DNA of 64,000 nt, taken from contig NZ_JAFMOY010000120.1 of NCBI RefSeq assembly GCF_019049625.1, forward strand, positions 57,681 to 121,680, written 5' to 3'. Both the position numbers and the translations under genes were made by a program. This DNA comes from Rahnella ecdela (GTDB lineage Bacteria; Pseudomonadota; Gammaproteobacteria; Enterobacterales; Enterobacteriaceae). This document shows, piece after piece, positions 1-9,404 of this stretch (positions are counted from its first letter, which is position 1; the number at the start of each line of letters is the position of its first letter). The notes beneath the pieces were generated by a model. The model made no database searches. It worked only from the letters and a program-made list of their open reading frames with translations, and was not told where the DNA came from.

Positions 1-1
1 A

Positions 2-421
2 CCGCCAATTCAGGTTTCTGCTCAACCTCAGGCGGCGAAAGCGGCGGAGCCGGTAGCAAAAGCTGAAGCTAAACCCGCGTCTCCGTGGACCAAATTCATC
101 ATTATGGCCGTAGCGATTGTGCTGTTTGGCTGGCTGGCGAATGTGGCACCGAAAGAGTTCCTCTCTCACTTCACGGTATTTGCGCTGTCCTGTGTGGTCG
201 GTTACTACGTTGTGTGGAATGTCAGCCATGCGCTGCATACCCCGCTGATGTCGGTAACGAACGCCATTTCAGGGATTATTGTGGTCGGTGCCGTACTGCA
301 AATCGGTCATGGCGGATGGGTCAGCTTCCTGTCCTTTATTGCCGTGCTGATTGCCAGTATCAATATTTTCGGCGGATTCACCGTCACTCAGCGCATGCTG
401 AAGATGTTTCGTAAGAACTAA
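2..421 (+). CDS. pntA: NAD(P) transhydrogenase subunit alpha, C-terminal part (cut by window start)
   Basis: The reading frame is open from base 2 and gives the last 139 residues of PntA. An Ala/Pro/Lys-rich linker (about residues 5-30 of the fragment) is followed by hydrophobic segments that match the membrane domain at the PntA C-terminus, ending in FRKN. PntA binds NAD(H) in the cytoplasm. With PntB it forms the inner-membrane pump that couples hydride transfer from NADH to NADP+ to proton entry. pntB starts 9 bases after the stop, with an AGGGGA ribosome site between, so the two form one operon. The NAD-binding domain lies outside the window. Confidence 0.95.
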   Translation, partial: PPIQVSAQPQAAKAAEPVAKAEAKPASPWTKFIIMAVAIVLFGWLANVAPKEFLSHFTVFALSCVVGYYVVWNVSHALHTPLMSVTNAISGIIVVGAVLQIGHGGWVSFLSFIAVLIASINIFGGFTVTQRMLKMFRKN

Positions 422-430
422 GGGGAATAT

Positions 431-1822
431 ATGTCTGGGGGTTTAGTTACAGCAGCATATATTGTTGCCGCTATTCTGTTTATTTGCAGCCTTGCCGGGC
501 TGTCAAAACATGAAACATCCAAACAGGGTAACATTTTCGGCGTCACCGGGATGGCCATCGCGTTAATCGCGACCATTCTTGGTCCTGACTCCGGTAACGT
601 TGGCTGGATCATTATAGCAATGGTGATCGGCGGTGCGATTGGTGTTTATCTGGCACGTAAAGTCGAAATGACCGAAATGCCTGAGCTGGTTGCGATTCTG
701 CACAGCTTCGTGGGTCTGGCAGCGGTTCTGGTGGGCTTTAACAGCTATCTGGATCACGGTGCCGTTCCGATGGAAGGTGTGATGGAAAACATCCATCTCA
801 CCGAAGTCTTCCTCGGTATCTTCATCGGTGCCGTAACATTCACCGGTTCGATTGTGGCGTTCGGCAAACTGCGTGGGATTATTTCTTCCAAACCGCTGGC
901 ATTGCCACACCGTCATAAGCTCAATCTGGCGGCGCTGGTCGTTTCTTTCCTGCTGATGGTCATGTTTGTCCGCACTGAAAGCGTCGGCTTGCAGGTTGTT
1001 GCACTGCTGATCATGACCGTGATCGCTCTGGCGTTCGGCTGGCATCTGGTGTCTTCCATCGGTGGGGCGGATATGCCGGTTGTGGTGTCCATGCTGAACT
1101 CGTATTCCGGTTGGGCAGCGGCGGCGGCGGGCTTTATGCTCAGCAACGACCTGCTGATCGTGACCGGTGCGCTGGTTGGTTCTTCGGGTGCGATCCTGTC
1201 TTACATCATGTGTAAAGCGATGAACCGTTCGTTTATCAGCGTGATTGCGGGTGGTTTCGGGACCGATGGTTCTTCTACCGGCGATGCGGATGAAATGGGT
1301 GAGTATCACGAAGCGAGCGCGGAAGACGTGGCAGAACTGCTGAAAAACGCCAGCTCAGTGATCATCACCCCTGGCTACGGCATGGCGGTGGCTCAGGCAC
1401 AGTATCCGGTTCACGATATTACCGCCAAACTGCGCGCCAAAGGCATCAAGGTACGTTTTGGTATTCACCCTGTTGCGGGGCGTCTGCCGGGCCATATGAA
1501 CGTACTGCTGGCTGAGGCGAAAGTGCCTTACGACATCGTGCTGGAAATGGACGAAATCAACGACGATTTCAGCGATACCGACGTTGTGTTGGTGATCGGT
1601 GCCAATGACACCGTTAACCCGGCGGCCCAGGAAGATCCACGCAGTCCAATCGCCGGCATGCCGGTGCTGGAAGTGTGGAAAGCGCAGAACGTGATTGTCT
1701 TTAAACGTTCAATGAATACCGGTTATGCCGGCGTGCAAAACCCGCTGTTCTTCAAAGAAAACACTCAGATGCTGTTTGGCGACGCCAAAGAAAGCGTTGA
1801 GAAAATCCTGCGTGCTCTGTAA
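431..1822 (+). CDS. pntB: NAD(P) transhydrogenase subunit beta
   Basis: 463 residues, the usual length (E. coli 462). The N-terminal 260 residues or so are a run of transmembrane helices. They carry His91 in the stretch LHSFVGLAA, the residue known in E. coli PntB to lie in the proton path. Residues from about 285 form the cytoplasmic NADP(H)-binding domain, with the [10 protein letters not shown] loop at about 315-324. With PntA it makes NADPH from NADH using the proton motive force. It is the second gene of the pntAB operon and is followed by a clear intrinsic terminator. Confidence 0.98.
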   Translation: MSGGLVTAAYIVAAILFICSLAGLSKHETSKQGNIFGVTGMAIALIATILGPDSGNVGWIIIAMVIGGAIGVYLARKVEMTEMPELVAILHSFVGLAAVLVGFNSYLDHGAVPMEGVMENIHLTEVFLGIFIGAVTFTGSIVAFGKLRGIISSKPLALPHRHKLNLAALVVSFLLMVMFVRTESVGLQVVALLIMTVIALAFGWHLVSSIGGADMPVVVSMLNSYSGWAAAAAGFMLSNDLLIVTGALVGSSGAILSYIMCKAMNRSFISVIAGGFGTDGSSTGDADEMGEYHEASAEDVAELLKNASSVIITPGYGMAVAQAQYPVHDITAKLRAKGIKVRFGIHPVAGRLPGHMNVLLAEAKVPYDIVLEMDEINDDFSDTDVVLVIGANDTVNPAAQEDPRSPIAGMPVLEVWKAQNVIVFKRSMNTGYAGVQNPLFFKENTQMLFGDAKESVEKILRAL

Positions 1823-1839
1823 TTCCTGAGCCGAAATGA

Positions 1840-1870
1840 AAAAGGCCAGTCATTTGACTGGCCTTTCTTT
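1840..1870 (+). terminator. Rho-independent terminator of pntAB
   Basis: A perfect stem AAAGGCCAGTC / GACTGGCCTTT around a short ATTT loop is followed by CTTTT. It sits about 20 bases after the pntB stop. It can also serve uspE, whose stop lies about 30 bases further on in the opposite direction. Confidence 0.85.
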
Positions 1871-1900
1871 TATGCGTTATTCAGCGATTATTATCACTGA

Positions 1901-2860
1901 TTACTCGTCGTCATCTTCTTCATCGTCATCTGATGTAATCGGACATTCAAAATCATCCGGTTTGATGGCCAGTAAATCGCATTTCAGATGATCGATCACC
2001 TGTTCGGTGGTATTCCCCAAAAACGCCGCAGAAAGACCGGTACGCCCGATTGCGCCGAGAACAACCACACCCGCCTGCAAATGCTCGGCAAGGTCAGGAA
2101 TGACTTCTTCCGGCAAGCCTTTTTCCACATGGGTGAATTTTTCGTCGAGCTGGAATTTCTGACGCAATGCTTTCATCGCAATCAGGTGCTGACCACGGAT
2201 AGCGTCATTGTAAACGCTCGGGTCAAAGTCAGGCAGTTCGATGGCGATGTTAATCGGCGTGACCGGATACGCGCCGACCAGATGAACTTCCGTCTGATTA
2301 ACGTGAGAGGCCAGTTCGATAGTTTCTTTCACCAGTTTGATGTTGAGCGGGTCGTGATAGGGTTCTTCGCTGGAAAGGTTGACGGCGACGACGGCTTTAC
2401 CGCCTTCAGGCCAAGGCTGGTCTTTCACCATCCAGACCGGGCAAGGGCACTTGCGCAGTAAATTCCAGTCGGTAGGTGTGAAAATCACGGATTCAAGACG
2501 GTCATGTTGATGTGCCATTTTCAACAGCAAATCATGATTTCCGGCGATCACTTCCTGAATAATGGCTTCGAAAGGTTTGTTGTGCCAGACCACTTTGACG
2601 TCGATGGAAATACCTGCTTCGGTATAATAGCGACACTGTTCTTTAATCCATTCTTCCCGTTCGCTGATTACGCTTTGTCGCATGCTGGTTCGCTCGTCTG
2701 GCGAAAGCATGGTGGTCATCTCATAAGAGAAATCATAAATCGACAAAAAGGCTTTGATGCTGCCGCCATTACGTTGCACCAGATATACGGCACGACGCAG
2801 CGCGGGTTGGTCATCCTGATTGGGGTCGATAGCAACGAGTAAATTCTGATACTTAGCCAT
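1901..2860 (-). CDS. uspE: Universal stress protein E
   Basis: 319 residues (E. coli UspE 316). Two tandem Usp domains are visible, about residues 1-150 and 155-305. The first opens with [14 protein letters not shown]. The second ends in the nucleotide-loop-like stretch [19 protein letters not shown]. UspE is a cytoplasmic stress protein linked in E. coli to stationary-phase survival, motility and aggregation; its biochemistry is not settled. The start is supported by AGGAG seven bases upstream. The acidic tail (DDDEEDDDE) is longer than I would expect. It lies downstream of fnr on the same strand, the same adjacency as in E. coli. Confidence 0.95.
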   Translation of the reverse strand: MAKYQNLLVAIDPNQDDQPALRRAVYLVQRNGGSIKAFLSIYDFSYEMTTMLSPDERTSMRQSVISEREEWIKEQCRYYTEAGISIDVKVVWHNKPFEAIIQEVIAGNHDLLLKMAHQHDRLESVIFTPTDWNLLRKCPCPVWMVKDQPWPEGGKAVVAVNLSSEEPYHDPLNIKLVKETIELASHVNQTEVHLVGAYPVTPINIAIELPDFDPSVYNDAIRGQHLIAMKALRQKFQLDEKFTHVEKGLPEEVIPDLAEHLQAGVVVLGAIGRTGLSAAFLGNTTEQVIDHLKCDLLAIKPDDFECPITSDDDEEDDDE

Positions 2861-3014
2861 GGGGACTCCTTAACACCTGTAAGAGAACGGCGGTCAGTGT
2901 ATTAAGTACAGAGTAAACCAAGATTAAGCAATCGGATAGCGGAGAAATTGAGTCGGATCAACAAATTATTCCTTGATGATCCGACGCAATAATTATCAGG
3001 CGGCGCCTGACAGA

Positions 3015-3770
3015 TTATGCAGAGACCGGAGCAGACTGACCGGCTAACAGAGAAAGCATTTCATGATTCTCAATCGTGATGTATTTACCTTTAACACTCA
3101 GCATTTCTGATTTCTGGAAACGGCCAAGCAGGCGGCTGATGGTTTCCACAGTCAGGCCAAGGTAGTTACCGATGTCGCCACGGGTCATCGTCAGGCGGAA
3201 TTCGCGCTGCGAGAAACCGCGTTGAGCGAAACGGCGGGAGAGGTTATAGATAAATGCAGCCAGACGTTCTTCGGCATTTTTCTTAGAAAGCAACAGGATC
3301 ATATCCTGGTCGCCTTTGATTTCACCGCTCATCAGTCGCATCATTTGCTGACGCAGGTTCGGCATTTTACCGGACAAATCGTCCAGAGTTTCGAACGGGA
3401 TTTCGCAAACCATTGACGTTTCCAGCGCCTGAGCAAAGCTCGGATGCTGCAAGCCGCCGATAGCATCAAAGCCGACTAAATCGCCTGCAAGATGGAAACC
3501 GGTAATTTGCTCATCACCTTGTTCGGTAATGGTGTAACTTTTGATAGTCCCGGAACGGATGGCGTAAAGGGATTTCAATTCATCACCGGCTTTAAACAAT
3601 GCCTGACCTTTTTGGATCGGCTTTTTCCTTTCGATAATGTTATCGAGCTGGTCAAGTTCATGCTCATTAAGCGTGAAAGGAATACAAAGCTGGCTAATGC
3701 TACAGTCCTGACAATGGATCGCACAGCCACCAGATTGGATACGTCGAATAATACGCTTTTCCGGGATCAT
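3015..3770 (-). CDS. fnr: FNR oxygen-sensing transcriptional regulator
   Basis: The 251-residue product, started at the [10 protein letters not shown] methionine, matches E. coli FNR nearly residue for residue. An in-frame ATG 14 codons upstream is rejected because FNR proteins begin at MIPEK. The four [4Fe-4S] ligands are present: Cys20, Cys23, Cys29 and Cys122. The C-terminal helix-turn-helix has the E-x-x-S-R recognition residues (VETISR). The cAMP-receptor-like sensory fold occupies about residues 30-150. FNR activates anaerobic respiration genes and represses aerobic ones when the cluster is intact. An FNR-like site lies just upstream, which fits autoregulation. uspE follows on the same strand. 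Confidence 0.98.
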   Translation of the reverse strand: MIPEKRIIRRIQSGGCAIHCQDCSISQLCIPFTLNEHELDQLDNIIERKKPIQKGQALFKAGDELKSLYAIRSGTIKSYTITEQGDEQITGFHLAGDLVGFDAIGGLQHPSFAQALETSMVCEIPFETLDDLSGKMPNLRQQMMRLMSGEIKGDQDMILLLSKKNAEERLAAFIYNLSRRFAQRGFSQREFRLTMTRGDIGNYLGLTVETISRLLGRFQKSEMLSVKGKYITIENHEMLSLLAGQSAPVSA

Positions 3771-3789
3771 AAGAGTCACTCTGGCAATA

Positions 3790-3803
3790 TTGATATGGGT
3801 CAA
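3790..3803 (-). promoter_or_regulatory. FNR-binding site in the fnr promoter
   Basis: TTGATATGGGTCAA differs from the FNR consensus TTGAT-N4-ATCAA at a single base. It lies about 20 bases upstream of the fnr start codon. E. coli fnr is known to be negatively autoregulated through sites at its own promoter, and this position is compatible with that. The match is direct; the regulatory role is inferred. Confidence 0.7.
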
Positions 3804-4192
3804 TTTTAACATCTTTTACGCCGAGTGATAAGTAGGTTAAAGGAGCGAAAAGAGCGAAATGTTAAAAAACCCCGATTTTAAAAGGTTTTTTTTAAATAAA
3901 AAATTGATCTGCACGCGCAATAAAGTGGAATTGAGAATCAATGAGATTTAAATGAGGATCAATTTATTGAAGAGAACAATATTTCAGACTATGCAAATAC
4001 AGGCTTTAAATCAATTTATCGCAGTGAAAGAAGAATTATTTTTTGCCCGTTTCACATTATTTTAACCCTGAAACAAAACGCACAGGATTATGGCATAAAC
4101 ACTGAAGCGGATCGACTTTGATACCCATTCTCTTCACAACCGCTTACAATGCTCCATCCGTTTAGCATTCGTTTACTTTTAGGAAAGGTGTC
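3804..4192. other. Intergenic region between fnr and terC
   Basis: About 390 AT-rich bases between divergent fnr and terC. They hold the promoters of both genes. One A/T-rich inverted repeat (AAAAAACC ... GGTTTTTT, about 3864-3891) is visible. terC has a good ribosome site (AGGAAAGG). I looked for a yybP-ykoY manganese riboswitch, which often precedes TerC/Alx genes, and did not find its conserved core. No tRNA or convincing small ORF was seen. Confidence 0.5.
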
Positions 4193-5218
4193 ATGCAGTC
4201 TGATTCCCTGGGTTTTCCGCTGGAAACAACCATTGTCTTTGTCGTCGTGGCGGTTGCCGCATTGTTAACTGACATCTTTGCGCATCGCAGTCATAAGCCC
4301 ATCGGCCTGAAAAGTGCTTCTCTCTGGACGCTGTTCTGGGTTGCCGTTTCCCTGAGCTTTGCCGGTTTTTTGTATGTCCATCATGGCAAAGACGTCGCCA
4401 GCCTGTTCCTGACCGGTTATGCGCTGGAGCAGGTGCTTTCGATTGATAACCTGTTTGTCATTATGGCGATTTTTGCCTGGTTCAAAGTGCCGGACGGCTA
4501 TCGTCACCGCATTCTATACTGGGGTGTTATCGGGGCAATCGTATTCCGCGGGATTTTCGTGGTGATCGGCACAAGTTTGCTGGCGCTCGGGCCGTGGGTC
4601 GAAATGGTGTTTGCCGTGGTGATTTTGTGGACGGCCATCCTGATGATGCGTGCCGGTAATGATGACGAAGAGAATGATGATTATTCAGATCATATCGCTA
4701 ACCGAATGGTCCGCCGCTTCTTCCCGGTGTTTCCAAAACTGGTCGGCCCGCATTTTTTAGTGAGCAGTGAACAGGTTGAAGCGGAACTGGCAAAACCTGA
4801 AAATCAGGGCTTCAGTTTCACGGTGAAAAAGGGTGTCCGTTACGCGACGCCGTTGCTGCTGTGTATTGCCGTGGTAGAGATTTCTGACCTGATGTTTGCA
4901 TTCGACAGCGTGCCTGCGGTTATCGCCGTCAGCCGCGAACCACTGATTGTCTATTCCGCCATGATGTTTGCGGTTCTCGGTTTACGTACGATGTATTTCG
5001 TGCTCGAAGCATTGCGTAAATATCTGGTGCATCTCGAGAAATCAGTGATTTTCCTGCTGTTCTTTGTAGCGGCAAAACTGGCGCTGAACTCCAGTAATCA
5101 TCTGTGGCATCACGGGATTGAAATCAGCGCTATGGCCAGCCTGTACGTGGTACTGGGCGTTCTGGCGCTGGGCATTATTACCAGCTTGCTGTTTCCCGGC
5201 AAAAAAGAAGCCGCATAA
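4193..5218 (+). CDS. terC: TerC family integral membrane protein
   Basis: 341 residues, all-helical and hydrophobic, with about eight to nine membrane segments. Two signature segments carry the acidic residues typical of the family: EQVLSIDNLFVIMA (79-92) and, near residues 225-245, EISDLMFAFDSVPA. A charged cytoplasmic loop (DDEENDDYSDH, about 157-167) separates them. The sequence resembles plasmid tellurite-resistance TerC in length and motifs more than Alx. TerC/Alx proteins are linked to metal handling, and manganese export is shown for some members. There is no terZABDE operon here, so this is a stand-alone copy. It has its own promoter region and a terminator. Confidence 0.85.
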   Translation: MQSDSLGFPLETTIVFVVVAVAALLTDIFAHRSHKPIGLKSASLWTLFWVAVSLSFAGFLYVHHGKDVASLFLTGYALEQVLSIDNLFVIMAIFAWFKVPDGYRHRILYWGVIGAIVFRGIFVVIGTSLLALGPWVEMVFAVVILWTAILMMRAGNDDEENDDYSDHIANRMVRRFFPVFPKLVGPHFLVSSEQVEAELAKPENQGFSFTVKKGVRYATPLLLCIAVVEISDLMFAFDSVPAVIAVSREPLIVYSAMMFAVLGLRTMYFVLEALRKYLVHLEKSVIFLLFFVAAKLALNSSNHLWHHGIEISAMASLYVVLGVLALGIITSLLFPGKKEAA

Positions 5219-5239
5219 GTCTTCGTAACAAACCGGTAT

Positions 5240-5268
5240 AAAAAACGCTGCGATTGCAGCGTTTTTTG
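5240..5268 (+). terminator. Rho-independent terminator after terC
   Basis: AAAAAACGCTGC / GCAGCGTTTTTT forms a near-perfect stem with a GATT loop and U-runs on both strands. It lies between the convergent terC and glycosyltransferase genes, so it probably works for both. Confidence 0.85.
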
Positions 5269-5291
5269 TTTGTACATGCCGAAAATCAACG

Positions 5292-6512
5292 CTAAACGTC
5301 GCCCTCATTATCCTTTTCCACCGCTTCATGAATACGGTCCAGCATATCGGGGAAGGCCGATTGCACGCGGCTCCAGCTCGGGATAAACGGCTTTTCGCTG
5401 GGTGTATCCACAAATGCCTGACCGGCTTCCATAATCGCGCCGGAAAACAGCTCCACGGCAGATTCCTCGCTGTGGCGGTCAAACGACAATCCATTCATTT
5501 TTGCGTCATTCTCAAACCCGTCAATCATATCCAGCGCATTACGGTAATAAGTGGCCTTCAGGATACGGAAAGATTCGCTGGTAATATTCACGCCAAGAAT
5601 CGCCATCTTGCGGTAAAGCGCCTTAGTGATGTCGATACTCATGCGTTGCAGGCCGTTCGTCGCATCATCTTCGGACATCGGCTGGTGTTTATGATCGTAG
5701 GTATCGGCGATATCGACCTGACAAATACGCTTGGTCGCTGTATTGCGATGAAGTTCTGAAAGCACGCCGATTTCCAGCCCCCAGTCGCTCGGAATACGCA
5801 GGTCATTCAGAATGTCCGTGCGCATGGCGAATTCGCCGGAAAGCGGGTAGCGGAAGGTGCGCAGGTATTCAAGAAAATCAGAATGACCGTAAACAATTTG
5901 CAGTGATTTCAGTAGCGGGAAGACCAGAAGACGTCCCACGCGGCCATTGAATTTCCCGTCGGCGACGCGGGCGTAATAGCCTTTACAGAAATCGTAATGG
6001 AAATTGGGATTAGCCACCGGATACATCAGGCGAGCCAGCATATCGCGGCTATACGTGACAATGTCACAATCATGCAGCCCGACCACCGATGTGCGCCGCG
6101 ATGCCAGTGTATAACCGGCGCAAAACCACACGTTGCGGCCTTTGCCCGGTTCATTCGGTGAAAGATTTTCTTTTTTCAGTTCTTCATCCAGCGCTTTCAG
6201 ACGCGGACCGTCATTCCATAAAATACGGTGGCGCTGCGGAAGACGAGAGAAGAATTCACGTGCAAATAAAAACTGATCGCGGTCGGCGCGATCTAAACCA
6301 ATAACGATTTCTTCCAGATAGGGGACTTTTGTCAGTTCATCGACAATGCGGGTCAGTGCAGGACCTTCAAGTTCTGAAAACAGAGACGGTAATATTAACC
6401 CCATCGAACGGCGACCTGAAAAAACCTGCAAATCGTATTCCAGTTCTTCGACTTTGCGGTTAGTCAGATTATGAAAATTGGTAATGACTCCATCCTGATA
6501 AAAATCGCTCAT
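5292..6512 (-). CDS. GT81-type glycosyltransferase, probable glucosyl-3-phosphoglycerate synthase
   Basis: 406 residues of a GT-A fold nucleotide-sugar transferase. Asp148-Cys-Asp150 (HDCDIV) is the DxD metal/UDP-sugar site. GKGRNVW (123-129) precedes it, as in glucosyl-3-phosphoglycerate synthases (GpgS). That enzyme transfers glucose from a nucleotide sugar to 3-phosphoglycerate. The upstream gene is a phosphatase of the mannosyl/glucosyl-3-phosphoglycerate family, which would dephosphorylate the product to glucosylglycerate. Glucosylglycerate is known as a solute in salt-stressed Dickeya. GGAGA before the ATG supports the start. No signal peptide or membrane segment. The acceptor is inferred from the neighbour. 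Confidence 0.75.
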   Translation of the reverse strand: MSDFYQDGVITNFHNLTNRKVEELEYDLQVFSGRRSMGLILPSLFSELEGPALTRIVDELTKVPYLEEIVIGLDRADRDQFLFAREFFSRLPQRHRILWNDGPRLKALDEELKKENLSPNEPGKGRNVWFCAGYTLASRRTSVVGLHDCDIVTYSRDMLARLMYPVANPNFHYDFCKGYYARVADGKFNGRVGRLLVFPLLKSLQIVYGHSDFLEYLRTFRYPLSGEFAMRTDILNDLRIPSDWGLEIGVLSELHRNTATKRICQVDIADTYDHKHQPMSEDDATNGLQRMSIDITKALYRKMAILGVNITSESFRILKATYYRNALDMIDGFENDAKMNGLSFDRHSEESAVELFSGAIMEAGQAFVDTPSEKPFIPSWSRVQSAFPDMLDRIHEAVEKDNEGDV

Positions 6513-6632
6513 ACGGTATTCTCCAATTTTAGAATAGATAAAATTATTGGAAGTCTTCTCTGTAAATACAGAACGATAAACAATGTGAAAACACTCGATT
6601 AATAAAGGTCATTTTCCTCTTCGAATTTGCCC

Positions 6633-7448
6633 TTAAAGGAGTGGGATAAAATGATTCAGCCCCTGACTCCAGCCTTGCGGGCCAAATTCGTCCGCTCGGA
6701 AAACACGTGTGATATCGTCACGATGCAATGGCATTTCATGGTCATGGTGGCCTTTAATCACCACCGCGTAATTCACTGCCTCCAGCATGGATAAATCATT
6801 CGGCCCGTCGCCAAGACCGATGCTGATCACCGGCTGTCCGCGTTTTTGCTGATAGCGCCCGGTCAGCCATTGCACGGCCTGACCTTTACCCGCTCCGGCA
6901 GCCATGACGTGCCAGAACCTGCCGCCGCGCGTCAGTGCCAGACCTTCGCGGGCCAGACATTTTTTCAGATGCGCAAAATCCAGATCATTACCAAACCACA
7001 CCAGCGGTTCAGACGCTTCGCGCTGCATAGCAAGCTCAGCTTGTGGCTCTGATAAACCGGTCCAGACGGCGACCTGTTTGGGTGTCACATCGCCAAAACC
7101 GCGAAACTCAAAATCAAAACGCTGACGCAGTTCGACCAGTGTCTGGCGGATCTCACTGTAGCCCGCGCCGTTAATATGAAAAGGCGCTTCGTCACCGGTT
7201 CGCCAGTCGGACGGCAGATGAGTCATCGCGCCATTTTCAGCAATAAAAGGCAGGTGCGTCAGATGCAGAGCCGACTGCAATGTCGCGACTTCTGCGGGCG
7301 TTTTACTGGTCGTCAGAATAAGCGGAATTTTTGCCGCTGAAAGTTTATCCAGCCACGGTTGGGCCGGTTGCCAACTGTAATCATGATGATCGAGCAGGGA
7401 GCCATCAAGGTCAGTAAAAATAATCAAGGGATCGTCAAGGTAAGGCAT
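6633..7448 (-). CDS. yedP: Mannosyl/glucosyl-3-phosphoglycerate phosphatase family protein
   Basis: 271 residues, the same length as E. coli YedP. It is a HAD-superfamily phosphatase. Motif I DLDGSLL (13-19) carries the Asp nucleophile, motif II is LTTSK, and motif IV GLGDGPNDLSML near residue 215 holds the metal-binding acidic residues. It likely removes phosphate from a glycosyl-3-phosphoglycerate made by the glycosyltransferase 120 bases downstream on the same strand. E. coli has yedP but not that partner, so the pairing here helps interpret the family. GAGGAG precedes the ATG. No transcription stop is visible between the two genes. Confidence 0.85.
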   Translation of the reverse strand: MPYLDDPLIIFTDLDGSLLDHHDYSWQPAQPWLDKLSAAKIPLILTTSKTPAEVATLQSALHLTHLPFIAENGAMTHLPSDWRTGDEAPFHINGAGYSEIRQTLVELRQRFDFEFRGFGDVTPKQVAVWTGLSEPQAELAMQREASEPLVWFGNDLDFAHLKKCLAREGLALTRGGRFWHVMAAGAGKGQAVQWLTGRYQQKRGQPVISIGLGDGPNDLSMLEAVNYAVVIKGHHDHEMPLHRDDITRVFRADEFGPQGWSQGLNHFIPLL

Positions 7449-7660
7449 CTTTTCTCCTCAATTTTGCCGGTAACAGACGCAAATCCTTCATGATTTATGT
7501 CTGTCCCAGCAGCTAAGTATAGATAGAAAAATGAGTTTTATTGAACACGACGCCATTTCAGGATTTTTTACCGGCGCAGGCCAGTTTGCTGGCAGCTTTA
7601 CCCGCAGGAGGTTTACAGGGATAATTTAGAGCAGTCCCACCGCTGAAAAGAGGTAAGCAG

Positions 7661-8227
7661 ATGAGCGAAGATGATGATTTATTCAGTCAGGAAATGGCCG
7701 GAGTTCAGCCACTGGCCTCGGATAAACGGGTGGTTTACCTCAAAAACTCAGCCACCGGACAGAAGGTCAGCATCGACGAGATGACAGAGAAACGTGAAAA
7801 TCCGCTGACCACCGGCTTTTTGAATATCCAGCCGTGCGACGAGCCGCTGGAGTACAAACACGATGGGGTTCAGCAGGGCGTTCTCGACAAACTCCGTCAG
7901 GGAAAATATCCGCTGGAAGCCAGCCTGAACCTGCTGCGCAAACCGGTCGAACAGTGTCGTCAGGAGCTGTTTGCTTTCTTCTGCCAGGCACAGGCAGAAA
8001 ATCTGCGGACTTTGCTTATCATCCACGGTCGTGGCCGTGATGATGAAAGCCACGCTAACATTGTGCGCAGTTATCTCGCCAAATGGCTGAAACAACTTGA
8101 TGAGGTTCAGGCATTCTGTGTGGCTATCCAGAAAGACGGCGGTGCCGGTGCCTGTTATGTGGCGCTGAAAAAATCCGCGCAGGCGAAGCAGGAAAACTGG
8201 GAACGTCACGCCAAACGCAGTCGCTGA
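7661..8227 (+). CDS. smrA: Smr-domain endonuclease SmrA
   Basis: 188 residues (E. coli SmrA/YdaL 187). An N-terminal region of about 80 residues precedes the small MutS-related domain (about 85-170). The domain has the HGRGR turn (122-126) and the GGAGACYVAL strand (160-169). The usual LDLHG motif at the domain start is replaced by ASLNLL (87-92), as in SmrA proteins. E. coli SmrA has DNA nicking activity; its physiological role is unclear. AGAGGT precedes the ATG. It is divergent from yedP. Confidence 0.9.
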   Translation: MSEDDDLFSQEMAGVQPLASDKRVVYLKNSATGQKVSIDEMTEKRENPLTTGFLNIQPCDEPLEYKHDGVQQGVLDKLRQGKYPLEASLNLLRKPVEQCRQELFAFFCQAQAENLRTLLIIHGRGRDDESHANIVRSYLAKWLKQLDEVQAFCVAIQKDGGAGACYVALKKSAQAKQENWERHAKRSR

Positions 8228-8340
8228 TGTTTCCCTGTGACACCCAACTGAAAGTTTGTTGCAGCGTGGTTTAAGTGCAACCCCTTACTGTCCTGAGACT
8301 TTTTCATGCCCGGCTACGGGCACTTAATCGAGCTATTTTC

Positions 8341-9390
8341 ATGTTTCTGAAACCGATTTATTTGCACTGCGCGCTGTTGCTCTGCGGCGTCACTCTCTTG
8401 TCTGCCTGTGATCGCAATGCGGCTGAACAGGGCGATGCGCTGGTGATCGAAGGTAAGACTATGGGTACGTTTTACCGCGTCAGTCTGGCGGGAGTGGATA
8501 AAAGTCGTGAAGCCGCGCTGCGCGAACAAATCGAGGCGCAGCTCAAAGAAGATGACCATCAGCTTTCAACATACAAAGAAGACTCCGTACTTTCGCGCTT
8601 TAATCAGTATCAGGGCAACGTGCCGCAACCCGTCAGCGCAGGCATGGCCGATGCAATTGTCACGTCGATGCGTATCGGGACGCTGACCGGCGGCGCGATG
8701 GATATTACCGTCGGCCCGCTGGTAAATCTTTGGGGTTTCGGGCCGGATAAACAACCGGTCAAAACGCCGACGCCTGATCAGATTACTGCCGCCCGGAAAC
8801 TGACGGGATTACAGCATCTGAAAGTCATCCAGCAAAGTGACGGTCAGTATCTGCAAAAAGATTTGCCGGGAATGTACGTGGATCTTTCTACGGTCGGCGA
8901 AGGTTACGCCACTGATCATCTGGCGCGCCTGATTGAAGGTAACGGCATCAGCAATTATCTGGTTTCTGTCGGCGGTGCGGTAGTTTCACGCGGACATAAT
9001 GCGAAGGGCAATCCGTGGCAGGTGGCGATTCAGAAACCGACGGATAAAGAAACGGCAGTGCAGGCGATTGTCGATTTGCAGGGCATGGGCATCAGTACGT
9101 CCGGCAGCTATCGCAATTACTATGAACTGGATGGCAAACGCCTTTCGCACATTATCGATCCCGCGACCGGTTCGCCGATCACCCATAAACTGGTTTCAGC
9201 GACGGTGATTGCGCCGACCGCGCTGGAAGCCGATGGCTGGGATACAGGGCTGATGGTACTGGGCACGCATAAAGCGCTGGCGCTGGCAGAAAAACAGCAT
9301 CTGGCGGTGTATCTCATCACCAGGGAAGGCGACACATTTAAAAGCTATATGTCGCCGCAGTTCAAAGCGTATCTGAAAGACCCGCAATAA
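8341..9390 (+). CDS. apbE: FAD:protein FMN transferase, lipoprotein
   Basis: ApbE moves FMN from FAD to a threonine of periplasm-facing proteins such as NqrB/NqrC and RnfG/RnfD. The start at 8341 gives 349 residues, close to E. coli ApbE (351). It leaves a proper lipoprotein signal with lipobox LSAC and Cys23. An upstream in-frame GTG (8275) would put 22 extra residues before the signal and is less likely. ApbE motifs are visible: KTMGTFYRV near 39-47, GGAMDITVGPLVNLWGFG in the middle, and SGSYRNYYELDGKRLSHIIDPATG near the C-terminus. No nqr or rnf genes are nearby. It ends 14 bases from the convergent LysR gene. Confidence 0.9.
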   Translation: MFLKPIYLHCALLLCGVTLLSACDRNAAEQGDALVIEGKTMGTFYRVSLAGVDKSREAALREQIEAQLKEDDHQLSTYKEDSVLSRFNQYQGNVPQPVSAGMADAIVTSMRIGTLTGGAMDITVGPLVNLWGFGPDKQPVKTPTPDQITAARKLTGLQHLKVIQQSDGQYLQKDLPGMYVDLSTVGEGYATDHLARLIEGNGISNYLVSVGGAVVSRGHNAKGNPWQVAIQKPTDKETAVQAIVDLQGMGISTSGSYRNYYELDGKRLSHIIDPATGSPITHKLVSATVIAPTALEADGWDTGLMVLGTHKALALAEKQHLAVYLITREGDTFKSYMSPQFKAYLKDPQ

Positions 9391-9404
9391 AGTCATGCTT
9401 CATA

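Noticed and set aside
563..1309. Long antisense open frame opposite pntB
   Set aside because: His/Arg/Gln-rich shadow translation of a real gene, without ribosome site or family features. The same holds for other long antisense frames, such as those opposite rnb, ydeP and xdhB.
3804..4192. Possible yybP-ykoY manganese riboswitch before terC
   Set aside because: The conserved paired core of that riboswitch could not be found in the leader.
4193..5218. Tellurite-resistance operon
   Set aside because: Only a terC-like gene is present; no terZ, terA, terB, terD or terE nearby.
8341..9390. apbE as part of an nqr or rnf respiratory operon
   Set aside because: No nqr or rnf subunit gene is adjacent on either side.
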